DNA of 64,000 nucleotides. Source: Streptomyces galbus. GTDB lineage: Bacteria > Actinomycetota > Actinomycetes > Streptomycetales > Streptomycetaceae. A model generated the notes under the pieces. The model was not told the origin of the DNA and made no database searches. It saw nothing but the letters and a program-made list of their open reading frames with translations. Shown piece after piece: positions 52,173-59,878 of this stretch (positions within the stretch are counted from its first letter, which is position 1; every line of letters starts with the position of its first letter). The translations under genes and the position numbers were made by a program. The stretch covers positions 62,001 through 126,000 of the forward strand of contig NZ_SZPR01000017.1 of assembly GCF_005280195.1 (NCBI RefSeq), in the 5' to 3' direction.

Positions 52173-53270
52173 TCACGCCGAGCGCTTGCGTGGCTGCGCT
52201 GTCTTCTTCGTGGTGGAGGCGGACTTCTTCGTCGTCGTGGCCTTCTTCGTGGCCGAGGTCTTCTTCGCCGCCCCCGTCGTCCTGGAGCTCGCGGAGCTCG
52301 CCGTCGATCTGGACGTCGACGTCGCCGTCTTCTTCGCGGGCTCCGCCGTCTTCGACGTCGACTTCCTCGGGGTCGCCTGGGTCTTCTTCGTGGTCGACGT
52401 CGACTTCTTGCCGCCCGTCGCCTTGGGGGCGGAGCGGGACGTCTTGCGGGGCAGGTGGCGCACCTCGGCCTGCTCCTCGGGCGCGGCGGCCTCGCCGCGG
52501 GACTCCTTGGCCGCGCGGACGCTGTTCTCCAGGGCCGCCATCAGGTCCAGGACCTTGCCGCCGGCCGGGCGGGACGGGGCCTCCGGCGGGGCCTCGCCGG
52601 CCGCCTTGGCCGCGATGACCTCCTCCACCGCCTCCCGGTACTCGTCGTGCAGGTCCGCGAGGTCCACCTCACCGAGGGTGTCCATCAGGGCGTCCGCCAG
52701 GTCCAGCTCCTTGTCGCGGACCGTCACGTCGGCGTCCGGGGCCACGCCCTCGGGCGCGCGGACCTCGTCCGGCCAGAGCAGCCCGTGCATCGCGATCGCG
52801 TCCCCGACCACCCGGAGCATCCCCAGGCGCTCCCGGCCGCGCAGCGCGTACTTGGCGATCGCCACCTTGTTGCTGCGCTTGAGCGCCTCGCGCAGCAGCG
52901 TGTACGGCTTGGCCGCCGGGGCGCCGCCCGCCGCGAGGTAGTATGCCTGGTCCATCTGGAGCGGGTCGATCCGGTCCGCCGGCACGAACGCCACGATCTC
53001 GATCGTCTTCGCCGTGGGGATCGGGAGCTGGGCCAGGTCCTCGTCGGTGATCGGCACGATCGTGCCGTCCGCGTCCTCGTACCCCTTGCCGATCTCCGAC
53101 GAGGTGACCTCGCGGTCCTCCACCTCGCAGAACTTGCGGTAGCGGATGCGCCCGCCGTCCTCGGTGTGGATCTGGCGGAAGGAGATCGAGTGGCTCTCCG
53201 TGGCGTTCACCAGCTTGATCGGGATGCTGACGAGGCCGAAGGAGATGGCGCCGTTCCATATGGATCGCAA
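52173..53270 (-). CDS. ku: Ku DNA end-binding protein
   Basis: 365 aa. The Ku core (about 1-255) starts MRSIWNGAISFGLVSIPIKLVNAT and contains the bridge region with RYRKFCEVEDREV and the LRVVGDAIAMHGLLWPDEVR strand. The C-terminal about 100 residues are a Lys/Ser/Thr-rich tail with repeated TKKT/ATKKA motifs, as in streptomycete and mycobacterial Ku. Such tails modulate DNA threading and LigD recruitment. It is divergent from a LigD polymerase gene, together encoding non-homologous end joining. Confidence 0.96.
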   Translation of the reverse strand: MRSIWNGAISFGLVSIPIKLVNATESHSISFRQIHTEDGGRIRYRKFCEVEDREVTSSEIGKGYEDADGTIVPITDEDLAQLPIPTAKTIEIVAFVPADRIDPLQMDQAYYLAAGGAPAAKPYTLLREALKRSNKVAIAKYALRGRERLGMLRVVGDAIAMHGLLWPDEVRAPEGVAPDADVTVRDKELDLADALMDTLGEVDLADLHDEYREAVEEVIAAKAAGEAPPEAPSRPAGGKVLDLMAALENSVRAAKESRGEAAAPEEQAEVRHLPRKTSRSAPKATGGKKSTSTTKKTQATPRKSTSKTAEPAKKTATSTSRSTASSASSRTTGAAKKTSATKKATTTKKSASTTKKTAQPRKRSA

Positions 53271-53356
53271 CGTTCAGCACCTTTCCGGGCCGGGTCCGGT
53301 AACCCGACCCGACGACAGAGGGGCGGTTTGTACCGGTTTCGTGTGATTCTCATCGT

Positions 53357-54238
53357 ATGACGCCGATCACAGAGGTGGAGGGGCGACGGCTGGCGCTCAG
53401 CAACCTGGACAAGGTGCTGTATCCCGCGACCGGCTTCACCAAGGGTGAGGTGCTGCACTACTACGCCACCGTCGCCGGGGTGCTGCTGCCGCACCTGCGC
53501 GAGCGGCCCGTCTCCTTCCTGCGCTACCCGGACGGGCCCGACGGCCAGCTCTTCTTCACCAAGAACGTGCCCCCCGGCACGCCCGACTGGGTCGCCACCG
53601 CCGAGGTCCCCCGTTCGGAGGGGCCGGCCCGGATGGTGCTGGTCCAGGACCTGCCCAGCCTGATGTGGGCGGCCAACCTCGTCACCGAGTTCCACACCCA
53701 CCAGTGGCTCGCCCCCACGCCCGACGAGGCCGACCGGCTGGTCTTCGACCTCGACCCCGGCGCGCCCGCGACGATCGTGCACTGCTGCGAGGTCGCCCTC
53801 TGGCTGCGGGAGCGGCTGGCGGCCGACGGGATCGTGGCCTACGCCAAGACCTCCGGGTCGAAGGGGCTGCACCTGCTGGCCGCCGTGCGCGGCTCGTCGT
53901 CCGAGCAGGTGAGCGACTACGCCAAGCGGCTGGCGGTCGAGGCCGAGCGGGCCATGCCGCAGCTCGTGCTGCACCGGATGACGCGCAGCCTGCGGCCGGG
54001 GAAGGTGTTCGTCGACTGGAGCCAGAACGCCGGCCGCAAGACGACCGCCGCGCCCTACACCCTGCGGGCGCGGGCCGAGCCGACCGTGTCGGCGCCGGTC
54101 ACGTGGACGGAGGTCGAGGAGTGCGGGGTGCCTGAGGGGCTGGCCTTTCAGGCGGCGGATGTGGGGGCTCGGGTGGCGGAGTCCGGGGACCTGTTGGCGC
54201 CGTTGTTCGATGCGGAGGGGGCCGGGGTGCTGCCGTAG
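53357..54238 (+). CDS. ligD: LigD-type polymerase (primase-polymerase domain, stand-alone)
   Basis: 293 aa containing only the archaeo-eukaryotic primase-like polymerase domain of LigD. Visible: YYATVAGVLLPHLRERPVSFLRYPDG, FFTKNVPPGTPDW, the metal-binding DxD in LVFDLDPGA, and KTSGSKGLHLLAAV. No ligase or 3'-phosphoesterase domain is present, and none follows. It fills gaps with ribonucleotides during end joining. An 86-bp divergent spacer to ku must hold both promoters. Confidence 0.93.
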   Translation: MTPITEVEGRRLALSNLDKVLYPATGFTKGEVLHYYATVAGVLLPHLRERPVSFLRYPDGPDGQLFFTKNVPPGTPDWVATAEVPRSEGPARMVLVQDLPSLMWAANLVTEFHTHQWLAPTPDEADRLVFDLDPGAPATIVHCCEVALWLRERLAADGIVAYAKTSGSKGLHLLAAVRGSSSEQVSDYAKRLAVEAERAMPQLVLHRMTRSLRPGKVFVDWSQNAGRKTTAAPYTLRARAEPTVSAPVTWTEVEECGVPEGLAFQAADVGARVAESGDLLAPLFDAEGAGVLP

Positions 54239-54454
54239 CCGGGTGCGGGCGGCGCCTCGGCGCGCGGGTGTGCCGGGGCTGCCGCCCCCAGGCCCCCGCT
54301 ACGGCCCTAGACGGGCCTCGTTCTCGAACGCCGGACGGGCCGGGAACAGCAGGGCAGACCGGAGAGCCGAGAAGCCTCAGGCCCGCGCCGGACGGGCGGG
54401 AAAGCCTCAGCGCACGACCGAGAGGCCGAAAGGCCGGGCAGCCTCAGCCACGCC

Positions 54455-55261
54455 TCAGCAGGCCGCCCACGTCCCCCGGTCCCGGGCCATCGCGTGCAGC
54501 GCCTCCACGTCCGCCGGCTTCAGGACCCCGCCCGTGCGGGCCAGGTCCGCCAGGTCCGTGTCCAGCAGGACCCGCACCTCGCGCAGCGGTGCCGCGACGC
54601 GGACGTCCGCCGGGCCGGCCAGGGCCAGGACCGGGCGCACCTCGGCCGTGAGGGCGTAGGAGGCGCGGTCGGCGGCGGCGCGGGCCCGGCGCAGCACCGG
54701 CTCGGGGTCGTGGCGGCCCAGGGACACCATCGGGTCGGCGACCAGCACCCGCTGCTTGCGCGCGTACAGGGTGTGCACGGCGAACAGGCCGCCCGGGCCG
54801 ATGGCCAGGTGGTGGACGCGGTCACCGCCGGGGAGCGGGACGGAGTGCAGGGTGTGCCAGCCCGCCCCGTCGAGGCGGTCCAGGGCCTCGCCGACGGTCT
54901 GCTCGGCCTCCAGGGCCCGGCGCCTCGGGTCGGCGCGCAGCCGGCGGCCGTGGTGGGCCGGGTCGCGGTCGAGGGCGATCAGCAGGGCCTCGCCGGGGCG
55001 GTTGGGCGCGAGGTCGTCGTCCGGGTGGAGCGAGAGGCGGGCCAGCTCGGCGGGGGTCGGCACGGGGGGCGGGCCGACGGCCACCGGGCCGGTCAGGAAG
55101 GGGCCCAGCGCCTCCAGCACCTCGTCCCGGCGCTCGTCGCTGAGCAGGTTGACCCGGCCGGCCTCCCGGTCGTACCAGGCGATGTTCCTGCCGTCCGTGC
55201 GGCAGACGTAGAGGCGCTCCCGGCCATGGCGCCAGGCCGGTACGACGCGCAGTCCGCTCAT
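54455..55261 (-). CDS. NERD-like (nuclease-related domain) protein
   Basis: 268 aa from ATG 55261 (MSGLRVVPAWRHGRERLYVC); ATG 55267 is also possible. The central region EQTVGEALDRLDGAGWHTLHSVPLPGGDRVHHLAIGPGGLFAVHTLYARKQRVLV fits the NERD fold (E-x-VG...L..L..GW.vlh.v......nvDHl.igP.GvF.i.tk). In place of the catalytic-type K it has ARKQRV, and the D of the DH pair is replaced (VHH). So it may be a non-catalytic member. The 215-nt convergent gap to ligD contains only common CGCCGGACGGGC-type repeats. Confidence 0.6.
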   Translation of the reverse strand: MSGLRVVPAWRHGRERLYVCRTDGRNIAWYDREAGRVNLLSDERRDEVLEALGPFLTGPVAVGPPPVPTPAELARLSLHPDDDLAPNRPGEALLIALDRDPAHHGRRLRADPRRRALEAEQTVGEALDRLDGAGWHTLHSVPLPGGDRVHHLAIGPGGLFAVHTLYARKQRVLVADPMVSLGRHDPEPVLRRARAAADRASYALTAEVRPVLALAGPADVRVAAPLREVRVLLDTDLADLARTGGVLKPADVEALHAMARDRGTWAAC

Positions 55262-55463
55262 GCACATCACCCCGACGACCATGGGACCAGGTGGGTGCTC
55301 CGGGGGCAAGAAGGCGACCGCCCCGGAGGGCGGCCGGGCGGCTACGAGCCGGGGCCGCCGGGCATCCGCGCCCCGGTCCGCCGGGGCCCGCGGCCGGCCG
55401 CGTGATCCGGCTGATACGGTCGCGCGGCGATCGCCCCGGAGACCCCCACCGGGGACCCCCACG

Positions 55464-55477
55464 GCCCACCGGTGGGC
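55464..55477. promoter_or_regulatory. 14-bp perfect palindrome upstream of the lipoprotein-kinase operon
   Basis: GCCCACCGGTGGGC lies 63 nt before the lipoprotein start, next to an AT-richer stretch (AAATAGGAC). Its symmetry and position suit a repressor or response-regulator operator; no regulator is identified. Confidence 0.35.
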
Positions 55478-55539
55478 AAATAGGACTTCCCTCCGAATAT
55501 GGTGTACGGGGCCGTCACCTCGTCGATCACAGGAGTCCC

Positions 55540-56364
55540 GTGTCCGTCAGCCGCCCCGTCCGGACCGGCCTCGCCGTCGCCCTGCTGGCCTCGGCCGCCG
55601 CGGCGTGCGGTGACGCGGGCGGACTGCGCGGTGCCGGGGCCACCCCGACCGCGACCAGCCCGGCCCGGCTCTGGCCGCAGCTCACCCCGGCCTCCAGCCC
55701 CGCCTGGGACATCGACGAGGCGGACACCGAGGTCGTCAAGGGTGTCACCGTGCCCGGCGACGACCTCCGCAAGGTCGACCCGGTCGCGATCGTGCGCGCC
55801 GAGATCGCCGCGCACCCCAAGGACTACCGGGGCCCTGACGCCGTCTACCGGGACACGACGGCCCGGATGGCCGCCTGCACCGGCGAATCGACCGCCGGGA
55901 AGGCCACGGACGGCACGGGCACCGGCACGAACCGGTACACCTCCGCCGGCGGCACGTGCCCCGTCCTGCAGCCCTACTACCGCGACCTGACCGGCGACGG
56001 GCACCCGGACCTCACCCTCGGCTTCCGGCTGCTGCCCGGGGACGCGCCGGACCTGACCGCCGTGCGCGTCTACACCGTGGACAAGCACCGGCTGCTGCGG
56101 GTCATGGCCTGGGAGGACGCCGTCAGCGCGGTCGAGCTGGCCGGGCGGTCGGTGATCATCCGTTCGCCGTCCGACCTCGCCGACTACGAGTACCGGCTCC
56201 AGTGGACCTGGGACCCGGAGCAGAAGGCGATGCTCCTGACCCACGACGAGATGCTCCGCACCCACCACGGCCGACGCTCCGGGCACCCCTCCCCCACGAC
56301 GACCGCCGCCCCGGGCCCGACGGCCGACCCGCGCCCCGCCCCCTCCCCGTCGGTGACCCCGTGA
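55540..56364 (+). CDS. Putative lipoprotein, coupled to a histidine kinase
   Basis: 274 aa from GTG 55540, AGGAG 5 nt upstream. Signal peptide with lipobox SAAAAC (Cys about 24) indicates lipidation. The extracellular part contains PYYRDLTGDGHPDLTLGFRLL, like a single VCBS/FG-GAP-type calcium loop, and ends in a Pro/Ser/Thr tail. The stop overlaps the kinase start as GTGA. The arrangement resembles the lipoprotein CseA with CseC, where a lipoprotein tunes a sensor kinase. No sequence similarity to CseA is claimed. Confidence 0.78.
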   Translation: MSVSRPVRTGLAVALLASAAAACGDAGGLRGAGATPTATSPARLWPQLTPASSPAWDIDEADTEVVKGVTVPGDDLRKVDPVAIVRAEIAAHPKDYRGPDAVYRDTTARMAACTGESTAGKATDGTGTGTNRYTSAGGTCPVLQPYYRDLTGDGHPDLTLGFRLLPGDAPDLTAVRVYTVDKHRLLRVMAWEDAVSAVELAGRSVIIRSPSDLADYEYRLQWTWDPEQKAMLLTHDEMLRTHHGRRSGHPSPTTTAAPGPTADPRPAPSPSVTP

Positions 56365-57644
56365 GGGCACCCGCCCTCCACCGGTCCGCGTCCCGCCGGT
56401 CCGCCCCGCTCCCCCGCTGGGCCGGCACCCTCGCAGTGAAGTCGGCCGCCTTCATCACGGTGATGTGCTGCGCGCTCGCCGCCCTGCTCGGCGTGCTCGT
56501 GCACGTCCAGGTCACCGACCAGACCGTCGGCCAGGCCCGCGACCTCGCCCTGTCCCGGCTGGCCGACGCCACGGCCGCGTACGAGGCGGGCGACACGCTG
56601 CTGCCCGGCGCCGGGGTCGACCCCGAGGGCCTGCCCGAGCGACTGCGGAAGCTCGCGGCGGCCGGGAAGCGCGGCACGATGGTCGCCGACCACCGCGGGC
56701 AGCCCACGATGTGGGCGGCCGGTCCCGCCGACGGCGGACGCACGCTCGCCGTGGCCGTCGACTACGGCCAGCAGGCCCGCACCATCGAGGGCCTCGACAG
56801 CGCCATCCTCTGGTCGTCGGGGCTGGCGATCGGGGCCACACTGCTGGTCGGCGCCTTCGCCGTGACCCGGGTGACCCGGCGGCTGCACGCCACCGCGCTG
56901 GTGGCCCGGCGGATCACCGCCGGCGACCTGGACGCGCGCGTGGACGATCCGCGGACCAAGGACGCGAGCCGCCCCCAGGACGAGGTGGCCGCGGTCGCCG
57001 CGGCGCTGGACTCGATGGCGGCCTCGCTGCAGGGCAAGCTGCTGGCCGAGCAGCGCTTCACCGCCGACGTCGCGCACGAACTGCGCACCCCGCTCACCGG
57101 GTTGCACGCGGCCGCCGAACTGCTGCCGCCGGGGCGGCCGACCGAGCTGGTGCGCGACCGGGTGGCCGCGCTGCGCACGCTCACCGAGGACCTGCTGGAG
57201 ATCTCCCGGCTGGACACCGGGCGCGAGCGCGGGGAGCTGGACACCGAGGACCTGGGCGCGCTGGCCGAGCGGGTCGTACGGGCGTCCGGCACGGACACCG
57301 AGGTGCGGCTGGCGCGGGACGCGCGCGTGGAGACGGACCGGCGGCGCCTGGAGCGCGTGCTGGGCAACCTGGTGTCCAACGCGCACCGGCACGGGCGCGC
57401 CCCGGTGGTGCTGACCGTGGACGGCCCGCGGGTGACCGTGCGGGACCACGGGGACGGCTTCCCGGAGTACCTCGTCGCGCACGGGCCGCAGCGGTTCCGC
57501 ACCGAGGGGGGCGCGAAGGGGCACGGGCTGGGGCTGACCATCGCGGTCGGGCAGGCGGAGGTCCTGGGCGCACGGCTGGCCTTCGCCAACGCGGCCGGGG
57601 GCGGAGCGGTGGCCACCCTGGTGCTGCCGGAGGAGGCGGTGTAG
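56361..57644 (+). CDS. Membrane sensor histidine kinase (no partner regulator)
   Basis: 427 aa. Two transmembrane helices (about 25-50 and 153-172) flank an extracellular sensor of about 100 residues. Then HAMP (RRLHATALVARRITAGDLDARV), HisKA with AQR..FTADVAHELRTPLTGLHAA, and a HATPase with LGNLVSNAHRHG, VRDHGDGFP and GHGLGLTIA. All catalytic boxes are present. Start GTG overlaps the lipoprotein stop by 4 bp. No response-regulator gene is adjacent, so the kinase is an orphan in this window. Confidence 0.92.
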   Translation: MRAPALHRSASRRSAPLPRWAGTLAVKSAAFITVMCCALAALLGVLVHVQVTDQTVGQARDLALSRLADATAAYEAGDTLLPGAGVDPEGLPERLRKLAAAGKRGTMVADHRGQPTMWAAGPADGGRTLAVAVDYGQQARTIEGLDSAILWSSGLAIGATLLVGAFAVTRVTRRLHATALVARRITAGDLDARVDDPRTKDASRPQDEVAAVAAALDSMAASLQGKLLAEQRFTADVAHELRTPLTGLHAAAELLPPGRPTELVRDRVAALRTLTEDLLEISRLDTGRERGELDTEDLGALAERVVRASGTDTEVRLARDARVETDRRRLERVLGNLVSNAHRHGRAPVVLTVDGPRVTVRDHGDGFPEYLVAHGPQRFRTEGGAKGHGLGLTIAVGQAEVLGARLAFANAAGGGAVATLVLPEEAV

Positions 57645-57797
57645 ACCGCCGGGGGCGCCCTCTCTCCTCGCCCCGCCCGTCGGCACCCTCGGGCGCCATC
57701 CATCGGCCCAATCCAGCGGGCACCCTCTCCCGCCCGCCCCTAACGTGGCGATCAGTCAGCTTTTGACACCTCACGTCCCCCTTCCTGGAGGTACGCC

Positions 57798-58397
57798 ATG
57801 GTCGCCATGGTCCTGCGGTCCACTCTCGCCCGCCTCGCCATAACGGGTGCCGCCGGCGCCCTCGCCCTCTCCGCCTCCGTGGTCCCCGCCATGGCCGACG
57901 ACGGCTGGGGCGGTGACGGACAGGGCAACGCGAACTCCCAGCAGGGCACCTCCAGCACCCAGGGCCAGACACAGGGTCAGACACAGGGCGGGGGCCAGGG
58001 CCAGGACAGCGACCAGTACCAGGGCTTGGGACTGGGCTACCAGCAGGTGCAGGCCCAGAGTCAGGGCCAGGGTCAGGGCCAGGGCCAGGGCCAGGGCCAG
58101 GGCGAAGGCCAGGGCCAGGGTCAGGGCGAAGGCCAGGGCCAGGGTCAGGGCCAGGACGGCCGTCTCACCCGCGGTGTCGTCACCGCCCGCGACGGCCTGC
58201 TGCTGCGCAGCGCGCCGACCCGGGCCAGCGAGGTGATCCGCAGGGCGCGCCAGGGCGAGACCGTGTCGATCTTCTGCCAGACGCGCGGGGAGAACGTCGA
58301 CGGCAACCGGCAGTGGTACCTGCTCACCGACGGCACCTGGGCCTGGGGTGCGGCGCGCTACATCCACACGTTCGACCGGGAACCCCGTTCGTGCTGA
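57798..58397 (+). CDS. Secreted SH3-domain protein with (Gly-Gln)n repeats
   Basis: 199 aa, ATG 57798 with GGAGG 7 nt upstream. Signal peptide about 1-33 (ending VPAMA). A region of about 75 residues is built of GQ dipeptides with occasional GE. A C-terminal SH3b domain follows (LTRGVVTARDGLLLRSAPTRASEVI, WYLLTDGTWAWGAARYIHTF). Bacterial SH3 domains bind cell-wall peptides. The GQ tract would be an extended hydrophilic spacer or self-association segment. Confidence 0.8.
   Translation: MVAMVLRSTLARLAITGAAGALALSASVVPAMADDGWGGDGQGNANSQQGTSSTQGQTQGQTQGGGQGQDSDQYQGLGLGYQQVQAQSQGQGQGQGQGQGQGEGQGQGQGEGQGQGQGQDGRLTRGVVTARDGLLLRSAPTRASEVIRRARQGETVSIFCQTRGENVDGNRQWYLLTDGTWAWGAARYIHTFDREPRSC
58045..58155 (+). 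repeat. GGCCAG/GGTCAG hexanucleotide tandem repeat
   Basis: About 18 head-to-tail 6-bp units (mostly GGCCAG, some GGTCAG and GGCGAA) inside the SH3 gene, coding Gly-Gln or Gly-Glu. Hexamer units keep frame, so copy-number slippage would change spacer length without breaking the gene. Confidence 0.85.
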
Positions 58398-58463
58398 CAC
58401 CCGACTGACCCACCCCCACCCCACCGAGGCTCACAAGGAACAACAATTGGGTAGGTTCCGGAC

Positions 58464-59828
58464 ATGATGTCAGCCGGAGTCGACACCGCCGTGGCGGAGC
58501 GGGCCCCCGCCCGCCCGGCACGCCTCCCCCGGCGCCGCGGCATCGAGCTCGCGCTCATCGTCCTGGCCGTCCTGCTGTCCGTGTACGGCTACTGCGCGGT
58601 GGGCCTGGCCCGCAACGGCACCCTCCCGCCCGGCGCCGCGGGCTACGGCGCCGGGCTCGGCGTGCTCGCGCTGGTGGCGCACCTCGCGGTGCGGCTGCGG
58701 GCGCCGTACGCCGATCCGCTGCTGCTGCCGATCGGCGTGCTGCTCAACGGACTGGGGCTGGTGCTCATCTACCGGCTGGACCTGGAGACGCCGGGCGATC
58801 GGGCGGCGCCCACGCAACTGGTGTGGTCGACGCTCGGCATCGCCCTGTTCATCCTGGTCGTGGCCGCGCTGCGCGACCACCGGGTGCTGCAGCGGTACGC
58901 GTACGTGTCCGTGGTCGCGGCGCTGGTGCTGCTGTGCCTGCCGATCCTGTTCCCGGCGGTCAACGGCGCCCGCATCTGGGTGCGGATCTCCGGGTTCTCC
59001 CTGCAGCCGGGCGAGTTCGCGAAGGTGCTGCTCGCGGTGTTCTTCGCCGCGTACCTGGCCGCCAACCGCAACGCGCTGGCGTACGCGGGCCGCCGGGTGT
59101 GGTTCGTGCAACTGCCCACCGGGCGCGTGCTCGGGCCGATCGTCGCGGTGTGGCTGGTCAGCGTCGGCGTGCTGGTGCTGGAGCGGGATCTCGGCACGTC
59201 GTTGCTGTTCTTCGGCCTGTTCGTCGTCCTGCTGTACGTGGCCACCGGCCGCACCGGCTGGATCGCGGTCGGGCTGCTGCTCGCGGGGTTCGGCGCGGTC
59301 GCCGTGGGGCGCTTCGAGCCGCACGTGCACGGGCGCGTGGAGGACTGGCTGCACCCGTTCGCCTCGATCGACGCGGGGCAGGGCCCGGGCCAGCTCGCCC
59401 AGTCGCTGTTCGCGTTCGCGGCGGGCGGGGTGCTCGGCACCGGGCTCGGCAACGGCCATTCGGTGCTCATCGGGTTCGCCGTGAAGTCGGACTTCATCCT
59501 GGCGACGGCCGGCGAGGAACTGGGGCTGGCCGGGCTGTCGGCGATCTTCCTGCTGTACACCCTGCTCGTGGAGCGCGGCTACCGGGCGGGGCTGTCCCTG
59601 CGCGAGCCCTTCGGCCGGCTGCTCGCGATCGGGCTGGCCTCGCTCGTGGCGCTCCAGGTGTTCGTGATCGCGGGCGGGGTGACGGGGCTGATCCCGCTGA
59701 CCGGCATGGCGATGCCGTTCCTGGCGCAGGGGGGTTCGTCGGTGGTGACCAACTGGACGATCGTGGCGCTGCTGATCCGGGTCAGCCACTCGGCGCGCCG
59801 CCAGTACGACGGGGAGCCCGCCCCATGA
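58464..59828 (+). CDS. FtsW/RodA/SpoVE-family glycosyltransferase
   Basis: 454 aa, ten or more transmembrane helices. SEDS signature regions: RIWVRISGFSLQPGEFAKVLLAVFFAAYLA (with the catalytic-type Glu-Phe-Lys), LERDLGTSLLFFGLFVVLLYVATGR with the conserved Asp, and LGTGLGNGHSVLIGFAVKSDFILATAGEELGLAG near the C-terminus, ending in PFLAQGGSSVVTNW. SEDS proteins polymerise glycan from lipid II together with a class B PBP, which is the next gene. It is not in the dcw cluster, so a role in sporulation or a specialised wall process is likely. Weak ribosome site at ATG 58464. Confidence 0.93.
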   Translation: MMSAGVDTAVAERAPARPARLPRRRGIELALIVLAVLLSVYGYCAVGLARNGTLPPGAAGYGAGLGVLALVAHLAVRLRAPYADPLLLPIGVLLNGLGLVLIYRLDLETPGDRAAPTQLVWSTLGIALFILVVAALRDHRVLQRYAYVSVVAALVLLCLPILFPAVNGARIWVRISGFSLQPGEFAKVLLAVFFAAYLAANRNALAYAGRRVWFVQLPTGRVLGPIVAVWLVSVGVLVLERDLGTSLLFFGLFVVLLYVATGRTGWIAVGLLLAGFGAVAVGRFEPHVHGRVEDWLHPFASIDAGQGPGQLAQSLFAFAAGGVLGTGLGNGHSVLIGFAVKSDFILATAGEELGLAGLSAIFLLYTLLVERGYRAGLSLREPFGRLLAIGLASLVALQVFVIAGGVTGLIPLTGMAMPFLAQGGSSVVTNWTIVALLIRVSHSARRQYDGEPAP

Positions 59829-59878
59829 CCGTCGCACAAGAGTCGTACGGCGCGGTGCGCCCCGAGGAGGCCCGGTGA
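59825..59878 (+). CDS. 17-residue linking ORF between the FtsW-like and PBP genes
   Basis: ATG at 59825 overlaps the preceding stop as ATGA. The frame reads MTVAQESYGAVRPEEAR, and its TGA (59876-59878) overlaps the PBP GTG start as GTGA. It also contains the GAGGAGG ribosome site for the PBP. It could be a translated coupling peptide that keeps ribosomes loaded between SEDS and PBP, or a chance frame. No function is claimed. Confidence 0.35.
   Translation: MTVAQESYGAVRPEEAR

Noticed and set aside
58045..58155. CRISPR-like or regulatory tandem repeat
   Set aside because: The hexamers are in frame within a coding sequence and encode a GQ tract; there are no spacers.
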